64,000 bases of DNA from Azospirillum sp. TSH100. GTDB lineage: Bacteria > Pseudomonadota > Alphaproteobacteria > Azospirillales > Azospirillaceae. The stretch's first letter is position 1. Each line of letters begins with the position of its first letter. This document shows positions 20,112 through 29,823 of the stretch, one piece after another. The notes below the pieces were generated by a model, which was not told where the DNA came from, searched no databases, and was given only the letters and a program-made list of their open reading frames with translations. The stretch lies in NCBI RefSeq assembly GCF_004923295.1, contig NZ_CP039634.1:496001-560000 (forward strand). The letters are read 5' to 3'. The position numbers were made by a program, and so were the translations under genes.

Positions 20112-21073
20112 CCGAGCCAGTTCCCATTGCTCCAGGTTTGGGTTTTTCCGCCAGGCCCGACGTCCAGGACGTGCTGGCCCACTGGCGGCGTTGGATGGAG
20201 AGCGAGAAGGCGGTCTCCCCTCACACCCTGTCGGCCTACACCGCCGACGTGGGCGAGTTCCTGCGCTTCCTCACCGAGTTCCGCGGCGGCTCGCCGCCCT
20301 CGCTGAACGATCTGGGCGACCTGAAGGCGGCTGATTTCCGCGCCTGGATGTCCAGGCTGGCGATGGACGGGCTGGTCGGCGCCAGCCGGGCCCGCAAGCT
20401 GGCGGCGGTGCGCAACCTGTTCCGCTGGCTGGACCGCAGCGGCCGGCTGCACAATCCCGCCATCGCCACCCTGGCCACGCCGAAGGTCAAGCGCCCGGCC
20501 CCGCGCCCATTGACGGAAATCGACGCCGACCGCCTGCTGGAGGAGGCCGAGCGCGACCGCGAGGAGCCCTGGATCGGCAAGCGCGACCGTGCCCTGTTCA
20601 CCCTGCTCTATGGCTGCGGCCTGCGCATTTCCGAGGCGCTGGGCCTGGCGCGCAAGGATGCGCCGCTGGGCGACACGTTGCGGGTCACCGGCAAGGGCCG
20701 CAAGGACCGCGTGATCCCCGTCCTGCCGGCGGTGACGGAGGCGGTGCGCGCCTATATCGACAGCTGCCCCTTCACGCTGGCGCCAGACGGCCCGCTGTTC
20801 GTCGGCACCCGCGGCGGCCGGCTGAACGCCAGCGTCGCCCAGCACCAGATGCAGAAGCTGCGCGCCCTCATGGGCATGCCGGACAGCGCCACCCCGCATG
20901 CCCTGCGGCATAGTTTCGCGACCCACCTTTTGGCGGACGGCGGCGACCTGCGCGCCATCCAGGATCTGCTCGGCCACGCGTCGCTGTCGACCACTCAGCG
21001 TTACACGGACGTCGAAAACGAACAGCTGATGAACGTGTACCGCAACGCCCATCCCCGGGCGCGCAAGGGCTGA
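20108..21073 (+). CDS. xerC: Tyrosine recombinase XerC
   Basis: A 321-residue site-specific recombinase that with XerD resolves chromosome dimers at dif. The N-terminal SAM-like domain (residues 18-125, SPHTLSAYTADVGEFLRFL) is followed by the catalytic domain with the first Arg in GCGLRISEAL, the H-x-x-R of HALRHSFATHLL, the second His in LGHASLSTTQRYT and the nucleophile Tyr in the same motif. It overlaps the DUF484 gene start-stop and is chromosomal housekeeping, not a phage integrase, judged by the linkage. Confidence 0.93.
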   Translation: MTEPVPIAPGLGFSARPDVQDVLAHWRRWMESEKAVSPHTLSAYTADVGEFLRFLTEFRGGSPPSLNDLGDLKAADFRAWMSRLAMDGLVGASRARKLAAVRNLFRWLDRSGRLHNPAIATLATPKVKRPAPRPLTEIDADRLLEEAERDREEPWIGKRDRALFTLLYGCGLRISEALGLARKDAPLGDTLRVTGKGRKDRVIPVLPAVTEAVRAYIDSCPFTLAPDGPLFVGTRGGRLNASVAQHQMQKLRALMGMPDSATPHALRHSFATHLLADGGDLRAIQDLLGHASLSTTQRYTDVENEQLMNVYRNAHPRARKG

Positions 21074-21383
21074 CGGAAACCAGTTCCCCCAATCACACAA
21101 TACATAACAGGGTATTCACGCTGTCCGATTTCATGACAGGCTGGTGATACCCTCGCTTACCGGATGCGACGTGGCGGAATTTGGATTATAAACACGCAAT
21201 CAAAATTCATTTTCCACTTCAAAAGCAACTGGTATATCTGTTTACAGACTTCTCCAAACTAACATCAGACGTCATACTTTAGGTGCAAAGACCAGAGATG
21301 GACCCCTATTGGTCGTTTACGCTTCGTTAATCAGCAAAATCCAAAGCTTCCTCCGTCGCAAGAGTTAATCGGGGGAAGTCGTC
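21074..21383. other. Intergenic region xerC-chemoreceptor (310 bp)
   Basis: No gene is supported. The middle part (21180-21290) is clearly AT-rich compared with its neighbours and probably contains the chemoreceptor promoter. I found no convincing sigma-28 or sigma-54 motif by eye. A GGGGGAAG ribosome site lies just before the chemoreceptor ATG. Confidence 0.4.
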
Positions 21384-23564
21384 ATGCAAATAAAGTCTAT
21401 CCAGTCAAAAATTGCGATGCTGTCGGGGTTCTGCCTTGCCGGCACCGTTGCCGTGCTGGTCGGGTTCGCCGTCCTGTCGACGCGCTCCAGCAACGAGTTC
21501 GTTACCGGGAACGTCGAACGCATCCTCGAAAGCAAGACGACGGAGTCCCTGCAGAATCTCGCGGCGACCCAGGCCGGCCTGCTGCGGTCGGAATTCGACA
21601 CCGCGTTGAACGCGGCGCGGACGATGGCGAACAGCTTCTCCAGCCTTGCCGACGACGGCTTGCCCGGCAATGTGCCTGCTGAAAGGCGGCGTGAGGCGTT
21701 CAACGGCGTGCTGCTGTCGGTCCTGAAGCAGAACCCGCTGTTCAACGGTACCTATTCGGCCTGGGAGCCCGACGCGCTCGACGGCCGGGACGAGGAGTTC
21801 CGCAACCGCCGCGAAACCGGCACCGACGCCACCGGCCGCTTCATCCCCTATTGGAACCGCGACCAGAACGGCCGCATCGCCATGCAGCCGCTGGTCGAGT
21901 ACGACAGCCGCGACCGTCATCCCAACGGCGTCATGAAGGGCGGCTGGTACATCGGCCCGCAGGAGAACGGACGCGAAAGCGTGCTCGACCCCCTGCCCTA
22001 CATCGTGCAGGGCAAGCAGGTGTTCCTGGCGACCCTGTCGGTGCCGGTTGTCATCGGCGGCAAGTTCCGCGGCGTGGCCGGCGCCGACTTCAACCTCGAT
22101 TTCGTGCAGCAGCTGTCGACCAAGGTCAGCGCCGCCGTCTTCAACGGCCGCAGCCAGGTGGTCATCATCAGCAACATGGGTCTGATCGTCGCCCACAGCG
22201 CGCGGCCCGACCTGATCGGCCAGTCGATCTCCACCTTCGACAGCTCCTGGCAGGCCGATCTGGCGGGTGTCCAGGCCGGCAAGCCGCATGTCGACATCGA
22301 CTCCTCCACCAACATGCTGCGCAGCTTCGCGCCCATCACGCTCGGCAACACCGAGAAGCCGTGGGCCGTGCTGGTCCAGGTGCCGAAGGACATCGTGCTG
22401 GCCGACGGCATGGCGCTCTCCACGGAAATGGGTGAGCGTGCCAACTCCAACATCCTGTGGCAGGTCACGGTCGGCGCGCTGGTCGCGCTGGGCGCCGTGG
22501 CGATCATGTGGGTGGTGGCCGGCGGCGTCGCCCGGCCGATCCGCGCCAGCGTCTCCTTCGCCGAAGGCATCGCCGCCGGCCGCTTCGACCAGACGCTGGA
22601 CATCCGGCAGGCCGACGAGGTCGGCGCGCTGGCCGATGCCCTGCGCAAGATGATGGCCGACCTGAAGCGGATGATCGACCAGCGGGCCGAGGATCAGGCC
22701 AAGGCCGACGCCGAACGCCGCAAGGCCATGCTGCAACTCGCCGACAATCTGGAAGCCCAGGTGATGAATGTGGTGGACGGCGTCGACCGCGCCGCCCAGT
22801 CGATGACGGGCACCGCCCAGACCATGACCGCCACCGCGACCCAGACCAGCCAGCAGGCCGGCGTGGTCGCCAACGCCTCCGAGGATGCCAGCAGCAACGT
22901 GCAGACCGTCGCCAGCGCCACCGAGGAGCTGTCGGCCTCGATCCAGGAGATCGGTCAGCGCGTCAACCGCTCCGCCCAGATCGCCCGCGAGGCGGTGGAA
23001 GCGGCCCAGCAGGCCAACGGCCAGGTTCTCAGCCTGACCGCGGCGGCCGAGAAGATCGGCACGGTGGTGCAGCTGATCCAGGACATCGCCAGCCAGACCA
23101 ACCTGCTGGCGCTGAACGCCACCATCGAGGCGGCCCGCGCCGGTGAGGCGGGCAAGGGCTTCGCCGTGGTGGCGCAGGAGGTGAAGAGCCTCGCCAGCCA
23201 GACCGCCCGTGCGACGGAGGACATCGCCAGCCATGTCAGCGGCATGCAGCGCGTGACCGAGGAGACGGCCGGCGCGATCAAGGGCATCGGCGGCATCATC
23301 GCCCAGATCGACGAGATCTCCACCGCCATCGCCGCCGCGGTGGAGGAACAGGGCTCCGCCACCGCCGAGATCGCCCGCAACGTCCAGCAGGCGGCCAGCG
23401 GCACCCAGGAGGTGACCAAGACCATCGCCGACGTCCGTGTCGCCGCCGTCGAGGCCGGCCATTCCGCCGAGAACGTCCTGACGGTGTCGGGCCAGCTCGC
23501 CAACGACGCCGGCCGCCTGCGCAACGCGGTGAACGGCTTCCTGTCGACCATCCGCGCCGCCTGA
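21384..23564 (+). CDS. Methyl-accepting chemotaxis protein with dCache sensor
   Basis: A 726-residue transmembrane chemoreceptor. TM1 is near residues 10-32; a large periplasmic double-Cache domain follows (about 40-345, with [19 protein letters not shown] and [18 protein letters not shown], the ligand-binding segments of dCache_1). TM2 is near 355-378, then a HAMP domain ([20 protein letters not shown]) and the signalling domain with the conserved hairpin ([35 protein letters not shown]). It controls CheA activity. The ligand cannot be named; amino acids are common for this sensor type. No che genes are nearby, so it is an orphan receptor. Confidence 0.92.
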   Translation: MQIKSIQSKIAMLSGFCLAGTVAVLVGFAVLSTRSSNEFVTGNVERILESKTTESLQNLAATQAGLLRSEFDTALNAARTMANSFSSLADDGLPGNVPAERRREAFNGVLLSVLKQNPLFNGTYSAWEPDALDGRDEEFRNRRETGTDATGRFIPYWNRDQNGRIAMQPLVEYDSRDRHPNGVMKGGWYIGPQENGRESVLDPLPYIVQGKQVFLATLSVPVVIGGKFRGVAGADFNLDFVQQLSTKVSAAVFNGRSQVVIISNMGLIVAHSARPDLIGQSISTFDSSWQADLAGVQAGKPHVDIDSSTNMLRSFAPITLGNTEKPWAVLVQVPKDIVLADGMALSTEMGERANSNILWQVTVGALVALGAVAIMWVVAGGVARPIRASVSFAEGIAAGRFDQTLDIRQADEVGALADALRKMMADLKRMIDQRAEDQAKADAERRKAMLQLADNLEAQVMNVVDGVDRAAQSMTGTAQTMTATATQTSQQAGVVANASEDASSNVQTVASATEELSASIQEIGQRVNRSAQIAREAVEAAQQANGQVLSLTAAAEKIGTVVQLIQDIASQTNLLALNATIEAARAGEAGKGFAVVAQEVKSLASQTARATEDIASHVSGMQRVTEETAGAIKGIGGIIAQIDEISTAIAAAVEEQGSATAEIARNVQQAASGTQEVTKTIADVRVAAVEAGHSAENVLTVSGQLANDAGRLRNAVNGFLSTIRAA

Positions 23565-23923
23565 CGGGCTAGCCATCGCTCAAAAGCGAAAGCCTTCTCC
23601 GTCAGCCGATGGGGAAGGTCTTTTGCGTTAGAAACCTTGGAGTCTACGGATGAGATATGCAGCGCGTGATCATCCGCCCCTCGCGCCACTTCCCGTTCCA
23701 CAGTCCGACGTTATACGGAAGTGAAAAAGCCGCCGCTAACGAGCGCTTATTGCAACGGCCACCATTGAAGGCGCAAGGGGTTATCCGGCAACCCGAAACA
23801 TGAGACCAAACTCTCTGATTATGCGTTCACAACGTCATGTCACATATTTTTAGTTGAATATCGATTGGGCGCGCGATATTTTTCTTTCATTCAAAATTCC
23901 AAAGCCATCGGAAGAATTCAATC
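23565..23923. other. Intergenic transition into AT-rich segment (359 bp)
   Basis: No gene is supported. The left end holds a terminator-like hairpin for the chemoreceptor; from about 23740 rightward the DNA becomes AT-rich, matching the following gene, and probably includes its promoter (stretches such as CACATATTTTTAGTTGAATA near 23840-23860). No direct repeats or recombination site were found by eye. Confidence 0.4.
23581..23625 (+). terminator. Imperfect terminator hairpin after the chemoreceptor
   Basis: Outer arms CAAAAG (23581-23586) and CTTTTG (23620-23625) pair exactly; inner arms 23592-23600 and 23611-23619 pair with two G-T pairs, with an internal loop on the left side. It sits 16 bases after the stop codon. 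Confidence 0.45.
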
Positions 23924-24559
23924 ATGTCGTCTCTTGCAACAAGATATCAGGTATTTGTCGCTTACGCATACTCGCTATATCCAAAAGAAGACTACAGAAA
24001 GGTTTTCACTGAAATCGAAGCAAATTATCCAGTCAGCTTTATATTTGCCGATGAAAAAATAACCAATATGCATATTATGCAGAAAATCATTAGCTACATA
24101 AAGTCATCAACTTTTTCTGTTTTTGATATTTCAGGATGGAATGCAAACGTCACTCTTGAGCTAGGGTTTGCAATGGCAACCAGCGAGAACTGGTATATCG
24201 CTCATAATCCAAAGCACACTCCAACAGAAGAGGTCCCATCTGACATTCGGGGCATAGACAGAATACAGTATACATCTCTGACTGAATTAGCCGGGAAACT
24301 CTTAGCGTTAATGGACCAGCGATTCCCAAAAATTACTCCTCGCGGCAATATCAGCGACCACATCGAATCAATGCAGACAGATTTAATTACTCTTCTACGT
24401 CGATCTCCTGGCATGAAAATTGCCGAAATTGCGGACATTTTGAAGGTTGATGTTAAACTGGCTCAGGTTGTAGTGGCGCCGCTTATCGGTGAACTACTTG
24501 AGTCTACGGGAACAAGAAAAGGAACTCGCTACTACTTAAAGGGCATGACGCCAAAATAA
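23924..24559 (+). CDS. AT-rich TIR/deoxyribosyltransferase-like protein with C-terminal winged-helix region
   Basis: A 211-residue protein unlike its surroundings in base use: in 24001-24120 only 37 of 120 bases are G or C, in a genome near two-thirds GC. Residues 6-125 look like a TIR or nucleoside 2-deoxyribosyltransferase-type alpha/beta fold: YQVFVAYAYSL as first strand, FSVFDISGWNANVTLELGFA as a later strand-helix with D68, G71, N73, N75 and E79 in the pattern D-x-S-G-x-N-x-N-V-x-x-E-L-G, in which the Glu is catalytic in NAD- or nucleoside-cleaving relatives. Residues 150-211 (GMKIAEIADILKVDVKLAQV, then TGTRKGTRYYL) resemble a winged helix. Isolated between terminators; likely acquired. 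A defence role is inference. Confidence 0.6.
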   Translation: MSSLATRYQVFVAYAYSLYPKEDYRKVFTEIEANYPVSFIFADEKITNMHIMQKIISYIKSSTFSVFDISGWNANVTLELGFAMATSENWYIAHNPKHTPTEEVPSDIRGIDRIQYTSLTELAGKLLALMDQRFPKITPRGNISDHIESMQTDLITLLRRSPGMKIAEIADILKVDVKLAQVVVAPLIGELLESTGTRKGTRYYLKGMTPK

Positions 24560-24606
24560 AGTTAACCAACCAACAAACATCGATCAATATCAACCAAAGG
24601 ATTTAA

Positions 24607-24634
24607 AGCCCCCTCCCGGTCGCGGGAGAGGGCT
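24607..24634. terminator. Bidirectional terminator between the AT-rich gene and lpdA
   Basis: Stem AGCCC + CTCCCG paired with CGGGAG + GGGCT with one C-A mismatch, loop GGTC region (24619-24622). CTTCTT follows on plus; TTTAAAT follows on minus. It separates two convergent genes. Confidence 0.65.
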
Positions 24635-24650
24635 CTTCTTCAGAGAACTA

Positions 24651-26048
24651 TCAGATGTGCAGCGGACGGCCGTCCACCGCCAGCGCCGCTTCCTTGACCG
24701 CTTCCGACAGGGTCGGGTGGGCGTGGCAGGTGCGGGCGACGTCTTCGGCCGACGCGCTGAACTCCATGGCCAGCACCAGCTCGCCGATCATCTCCGACAC
24801 GTTCGGGCCGATCATGTGGACACCCAGCACCTGATCGGTGGAGGCATCCGACAGGATCTTCACGAAGCCGTCGGTGTTGCCGCCGGCACGCGCGCGGCCG
24901 TTGGCGGTGAACGGGAACTTGCCGGCCTTGTAGGCGACGCCCGCGGCCTTCAGCTGCTCCTCGGTCTTGCCGACGGCGGCGACTTCCGGCCAGGTGTAGA
25001 CGACGCCGGGGACGAGGTCGTGGTTGACGTGGCTCTTCTGGCCGGCCAGCTGCTCGGCCAGGGCGACGCCCTCCTCCTCGGCCTTGTGGGCCAGCATCGG
25101 GCCTTCGACCACGTCGCCGATGGCGTAGATGCCCGGCACGTTGGTCTGGAAATGGCCGTCGATCTTGACGCGGCCGCGCTCCAGCTCGACGCCGACCGCC
25201 TCCAGGCCCAGCCCTTCGGTGTAGGGGCGGCGGCCGATCGCGACCAGCACGGTGTCGGCCTCGATGGTCTGCGCAGCACCGCCGGCGGCGGGCTCGACCG
25301 TCAGGCTGACGCCGGTCTCGGTCACCGCCGCGCCGGTCACCTTGGTGCTCAGCTTGAAGTCCATGCCCTGCTTGGCGAAGATGCGCTGGGCCTGCTTCGA
25401 CAGCTCGTTGTCCATGGTCGGCAGCACGCGGTCGAGATACTCGACCACCGTCACCTTGGCGCCCAGCCGGCCCCAGACCGAGCCCAGCTCCAGGCCGATC
25501 ACGCCGCCGCCGATGACGACCAGATGCTTCGGCACCTCCGGCAGCGACAGGGCGCCGGTGGAGGACACCACGCGCTTCTCGTCGATGGCGATGCCCGGCA
25601 GCGGGGTGACGTCGGACCCGGTGGCGATGACGATCGCCTTCGACGCGGTGATGGTGCCGACGCCCTCGACCTCGACCGTGTTGGCGGCGGTGATCTTGCC
25701 GGCGCCCTTCAGCCAGGCGACCTTGTTCTTCTTGAACAGGAACTCGATGCCGCCGACGTTGTCCTTAACGACCTTGTCCTTGTGGGCCAGCATGCCCGGC
25801 AGGTCGAGGTCGACGCTGCCGACCTTGATGCCGAACTTGGCGAGGCCGTGGGCCGCTTCCTCGAACTTCTCCGACGCCGCCAGCAGAGCCTTGGACGGGA
25901 TGCAGCCGACATTCAGGCAGGTGCCGCCCAGCGTCCCCCGCTTTTCCACGCAGGCGACCTTGAAGCCGAGCTGCGCCGCGCGGATCGCGCAGACATACCC
26001 GCCGGGACCGCCGCCGATCACAACGACGTCAAAAGTGCTTTCAGCCAT
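24651..26048 (-). CDS. lpdA: Dihydrolipoyl dehydrogenase (E3)
   Basis: A 465-residue FAD/NAD flavoprotein that reoxidises lipoamide in 2-oxoacid dehydrogenase or glycine cleavage complexes. It has the FAD fold ([20 protein letters not shown]), the redox disulfide [16 protein letters not shown], the NAD fold ([20 protein letters not shown]), and the C-terminal dimer motif with the catalytic His-Glu pair in [16 protein letters not shown]. The start at 26048 (MAESTFD) is preferred over one seven codons earlier. No E1 or E2 genes are adjacent, so it is either shared or follows a complex outside the window. Confidence 0.94.
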   Translation of the reverse strand: MAESTFDVVVIGGGPGGYVCAIRAAQLGFKVACVEKRGTLGGTCLNVGCIPSKALLAASEKFEEAAHGLAKFGIKVGSVDLDLPGMLAHKDKVVKDNVGGIEFLFKKNKVAWLKGAGKITAANTVEVEGVGTITASKAIVIATGSDVTPLPGIAIDEKRVVSSTGALSLPEVPKHLVVIGGGVIGLELGSVWGRLGAKVTVVEYLDRVLPTMDNELSKQAQRIFAKQGMDFKLSTKVTGAAVTETGVSLTVEPAAGGAAQTIEADTVLVAIGRRPYTEGLGLEAVGVELERGRVKIDGHFQTNVPGIYAIGDVVEGPMLAHKAEEEGVALAEQLAGQKSHVNHDLVPGVVYTWPEVAAVGKTEEQLKAAGVAYKAGKFPFTANGRARAGGNTDGFVKILSDASTDQVLGVHMIGPNVSEMIGELVLAMEFSASAEDVARTCHAHPTLSEAVKEAALAVDGRPLHI

Positions 26049-26352
26049 GAGAGGCTTTCCTTTCGCCATTCTTGCTCGTTGCCAAAAGCCGTCCCATCCA
26101 GCGGGGAGGGCACGCGGGTTCTTCCGCGGGGCGATTTATGCCCGCGCTCACGCCGCGTGGCAACGGGACACTTCGTCTCTGGACACAGGGTTTCCAGATG
26201 GGCCGAGGTCGGCCCCCCGGTCACCCCATCCCGTCGCGCAAGCGAAGGGCACCACCTTTGCGCAGGCTCCCTCCCCGATCGGGTTCGGAAACCTTCACGG
26301 CCCCGCTTGCGTTCCCATCGGCATCACACAGCCACCGCAATGGAGACCGACC

Positions 26353-26511
26353 ATGACCACCGTCAAGAAGTTCACCCTGCTCGCCGTCCTGGGCACCCTG
26401 CTGGGCACCACGCTGGCCGCCTGCAACACGGTCGAGGGCGCCGGCCAGGATGTGCAGGCCGGCGGCCGCGCCATCGAGCGGGGCGCCGACAACGTCCAGA
26501 AGAAGATGTGA
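26353..26511 (+). CDS. Entericidin-like small lipoprotein
   Basis: A 52-residue lipoprotein. The signal peptide ends in a lipobox (TTLAAC, Cys at 24), and the mature part NTVEGAGQDVQAGGRAIERG resembles the entericidin A/B family, small amphipathic envelope lipoproteins. In enterics these form a toxin-antidote pair; here only one gene is present, so a lysis role should not be assumed. It is flanked by lpdA on the left (divergent) and the RND pump on the right (convergent). Confidence 0.82.
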   Translation: MTTVKKFTLLAVLGTLLGTTLAACNTVEGAGQDVQAGGRAIERGADNVQKKM

Positions 26512-26730
26512 GTCTGCCATAGGCCGTAACCGCAAGCTGTTCTGCGAACTTCTCTTTAGAAACAAGCGCCGCCGCCTTGTTTCCCTCATGGCTCCCCCTG
26601 CAACAGCCGCTCCCCGGAAGCCGACATGCCCAACATGTCAACGGGATGGGTGACGCAGGTGGAGCCATGTTCGTTTGCGGGGAGCGCCGCCCTTCCCCCC
26701 GGGGACCCAATCGCTGCCGGTCCAGGCGCT

Positions 26731-29700
26731 TCAGACCACGCCGAGGCGGGCATGCGGACTTGAGGCCTCGCCGGCCGCCGCCGGCCTGATGCGGAACCAT
26801 GCCGCGTAGAGGGCGGGGAGGAACAGCAGGATCAGCACCGTGCCGACCGCCGTGCCGCCGATCAGCGTGTAGGCCATCGACCCCCAGAACACCGAGTGCG
26901 TGAGGGGGATGAAGGCCAGCACCGCGGCAAGGGCGGTCAGGATCACCGGCCGTGTCCGCTGCACCGTGGCCTCGATGACGGCGTGGTAATCGTCGAGACC
27001 GGCCGCCTGGTTCTCCTTGATCTGCTCGGTCAGGATCAATGTGTTGCGCATCAGGATGCCGGCCAGCCCGATCAGGCCCAGGATGGCGTTGAAGCCGAAG
27101 GGGTGGTTGGAGGCGAGCAGCATGGGCACGACGCCGACGAGACCGAGCGGCGCCGTCAGCAGGACCATGGCCATCATCGAGAAGGACCGCACCTGCAGCA
27201 TGATGAAGATCAGCATGGCCGCGATCATGACCGGGAAGACCTTGCCGAGCGCCGTGTTGGCCTTGAGGGCTTCCTCGATCGATCCGCCCATTTCGATGCG
27301 ATAGCCGGCCGGAAGCGAGGCGATCAGCGGCTGAAGAGCCGTCATGATCTGCTTGGAGACCTCCGGAGGCTGGGTTGCCTCATTGATGTCCGACCGGATC
27401 GTGATGACGGACGTCCGGTCCCGGCGCTTCATCATCGGTTCTTCCAGCCGGATTTCCGCATGGCCGATCTGGTCGAGCGGGATTTGCTGGCCGGTCCGGC
27501 TCGTCAGCGAGAAATCCGCCAGACGCGTCGGGTCCAGGCGCTCGTCGCCGGCGCTGCGCGCCACGATCGGCACATTGCGGATGTCCTCGCGGACCTGGGT
27601 GACGGCGATCCCGGTGAGAAGGAACTGGAGCTGCTGGCCGACCTCGGCCGGCGAAAGCCCGATGAGGTTCAGGCGATCCTGGTCCGGCGTGAAGCGGAGC
27701 ACGGGCGTGCGGTTGCCCCACTCCCGGTTGGCCTGCCGCACATCCGGCACGCTCCGCATGATGGCGAGGGCCTTTTCGGAAATGCCGTAGAGCTGGGCCG
27801 GATCGGGACCCATCACCCGGAATTCGACCGGGAACGGCGTGTAGGGGCCGAACACGAGCTGGGTGACGCGCACATAGGCTTCGGGCACCAGTCCCTGCGC
27901 CACATTCTGCCGCAGCCGGTGCTTCAGGGCCTCGCGCGCCTCGGCGTCCGGCGTCAGCACCACGATCTTGGCGAAGGCGGGATCGGGCAGTTCCGGTGCC
28001 ATGGCGAAGAAGAAGCGGGGAGCGCCCTGGCCGATATAGCTGGTGACGATCTTCGCCTCCGGCTGATCGGCCAGCCAGCGTTCGATCTTCTCGACCGAGG
28101 CCGTCGTCGTCTCGATGCTGGTGCCTTCCGGCAGACGGACCTCCACCAGCACCTCGGGGCGGTCGGAGGTCGGGAAGAACTGCTGCTTGACGCCGCCCAT
28201 GCCGACGACGGCGGCGGCAAAGGCGATTCCGACGACCCCGCAGGTCACGAACTTGTGGCGCACGGCGAAGCTGATGATTCCCCGCAGCCGCCGGTAGTTC
28301 GGGGTGCCGTAGATCGCCTCGTGGCCGCCGGGGACCGGTCTGATCGCCGGCAGCATCCTGACGCCCAGATAGGGCGTGAAGACCACCGCAACGATCCAGG
28401 AGACGATGAGGGAGAATCCCACGACCCAGAAGATGTTGCCGGCATACTCGCCGGCGGTCGAGCGCGCGAACCCCACCGGCAGGAAGCCGGCGACCGTCAC
28501 CAGCGTTCCCGACAGCATCGGCGCCGCCGTGTGGCTCCAGGCATAGGCCGCCGCCTTGATGCGGTCGACGCCCTCCTCCATCTTCACCACCATCACCTCG
28601 ATGGCGATGATGGCGTCGTCCACCAGCAGACCGAGCGACAGGATCAGCGCGCCGAGCGTGATGCGGTCGAAGAAGCGGCCGGTTTCCAGCATGATGAGGA
28701 AGACGACGGCGAGCGTCAGCGGCACGGCCGCCGCCACGACGATGCCGACGCGCCAGCCGAGGCTGAGCAGGCTGACCAGCAGCACCACGCCCAGCGCCAT
28801 CGCGAACTTCAGCATGAATTCGTCGACCGCCGAGGTGATGTTGACGGCCTGGTCGCTCACCTTGTCGAGCGTCATCCCGAGCGGCAGCGACCGCGCGATG
28901 CCGGCCGCCCGCTCCTCCAGCGCCTTGCCGAGCGCGAGGCCGTCCCAGCCCTCCTGCATGACGGCCGCCAGCATGACAGTGGGTTCGCCCTGGTGGCGGA
29001 TGATGTAGGTCGGCGGATCCTCGTAGCCGCGGCGGACCTCGGCGATGTCCGACAGCTTCAGCGTCCGCCCGGCCGCGACGATCGGCGTGTCGGCGATCGC
29101 CTGCACCCCGTCATAGGCGCCATCGATGCGGATGAAGACCTGCGGCCCCTGGGTGTCGATGGACCCTGACGGCGTGACGCTGTTCTGCCGCTGCAAGGCG
29201 GCGATGATGTCCTGGGCCGACACGCCGAGGGTCGCCAGCTTGGCATAGGAGAATTCGACGAAGATCCGTTCCGGACGCTCGCCCAGGATGTTGACCTTCT
29301 TGACGCCGGGCACATGCAGCAGATCCTGGCGGATCGTCTCCGCCTGCCGGGCCAGTTCGCGCATCGGCAGGCCCTTGGCCTTCAGCGCATAGAGCGCGAA
29401 GCTGACGTCGGAATATTCGTCGTTGACGAAGGGGCCGAGCACACCGGACGGCAGGTTGCGCGTCTCGTCGCCCATCTTCTTGCGGGCCTGGTAGAATTCC
29501 TCCTGCACCCTGGCCGGCGGTGTGCTGTCCTTCAGTGTCAGGGTCATATAGGCATAGCCGGGCCGCGTGGTCGTCTCCACCCGGTCGTACCAGCTCAATT
29601 CCTGAAGGCGCTTCTCCAGCGGCTCGGCGACGAGATCCTGCATCTCGCGCGCCGTGGCGCCCGGCCACACGCTGGTGACGGTCAGGGTCTTGATGGTGAA

Positions 29701-29823
29701 GGAGGGGTCCTCCGCCCGGCCGAGCATGACGAAGGCGAAGGCGCCCCCCGCCGCCAGCAGGAGGATGAAGAACAGGGTGACGGCCCGTTCGCGGACGGCG
29801 ATGGCGGAAAGGTTGAGGCTCAT
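26731..29823 (-). CDS. RND efflux pump inner-membrane transporter
   Basis: A 1030-residue proton-driven transporter of the HAE-type RND family. It begins MSLNLSAIAVRERAVTLFF, with the usual twelve membrane helices and two large periplasmic loops. The proton-relay Asp pair is in GLLVDDAIIAIEVMV (TM4), and the second half repeats the topology (LIGLAGILMRNTLILTEQI). Its ATG overlaps the adaptor gene stop (TGATG), so they are one operon. The product would expel drugs, detergents or similar compounds from inner membrane or periplasm through an outer-membrane channel, whose gene is not next to it. The operon is transcribed from the palindromic divergent promoter near 31001. Confidence 0.92.
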   Translation of the reverse strand: MSLNLSAIAVRERAVTLFFILLLAAGGAFAFVMLGRAEDPSFTIKTLTVTSVWPGATAREMQDLVAEPLEKRLQELSWYDRVETTTRPGYAYMTLTLKDSTPPARVQEEFYQARKKMGDETRNLPSGVLGPFVNDEYSDVSFALYALKAKGLPMRELARQAETIRQDLLHVPGVKKVNILGERPERIFVEFSYAKLATLGVSAQDIIAALQRQNSVTPSGSIDTQGPQVFIRIDGAYDGVQAIADTPIVAAGRTLKLSDIAEVRRGYEDPPTYIIRHQGEPTVMLAAVMQEGWDGLALGKALEERAAGIARSLPLGMTLDKVSDQAVNITSAVDEFMLKFAMALGVVLLVSLLSLGWRVGIVVAAAVPLTLAVVFLIMLETGRFFDRITLGALILSLGLLVDDAIIAIEVMVVKMEEGVDRIKAAAYAWSHTAAPMLSGTLVTVAGFLPVGFARSTAGEYAGNIFWVVGFSLIVSWIVAVVFTPYLGVRMLPAIRPVPGGHEAIYGTPNYRRLRGIISFAVRHKFVTCGVVGIAFAAAVVGMGGVKQQFFPTSDRPEVLVEVRLPEGTSIETTTASVEKIERWLADQPEAKIVTSYIGQGAPRFFFAMAPELPDPAFAKIVVLTPDAEAREALKHRLRQNVAQGLVPEAYVRVTQLVFGPYTPFPVEFRVMGPDPAQLYGISEKALAIMRSVPDVRQANREWGNRTPVLRFTPDQDRLNLIGLSPAEVGQQLQFLLTGIAVTQVREDIRNVPIVARSAGDERLDPTRLADFSLTSRTGQQIPLDQIGHAEIRLEEPMMKRRDRTSVITIRSDINEATQPPEVSKQIMTALQPLIASLPAGYRIEMGGSIEEALKANTALGKVFPVMIAAMLIFIMLQVRSFSMMAMVLLTAPLGLVGVVPMLLASNHPFGFNAILGLIGLAGILMRNTLILTEQIKENQAAGLDDYHAVIEATVQRTRPVILTALAAVLAFIPLTHSVFWGSMAYTLIGGTAVGTVLILLFLPALYAAWFRIRPAAAGEASSPHARLGVV

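Noticed and set aside
20108..21073. XerC as integrase of the phage module
   Set aside because: It is coupled to DUF484, as in chromosomal xerC loci, and lies 16 kb from the phage genes.
23924..24559. Thoeris or CBASS system around the TIR-like gene
   Set aside because: No ThsA, cyclase or second effector gene is adjacent; only a single gene is present.
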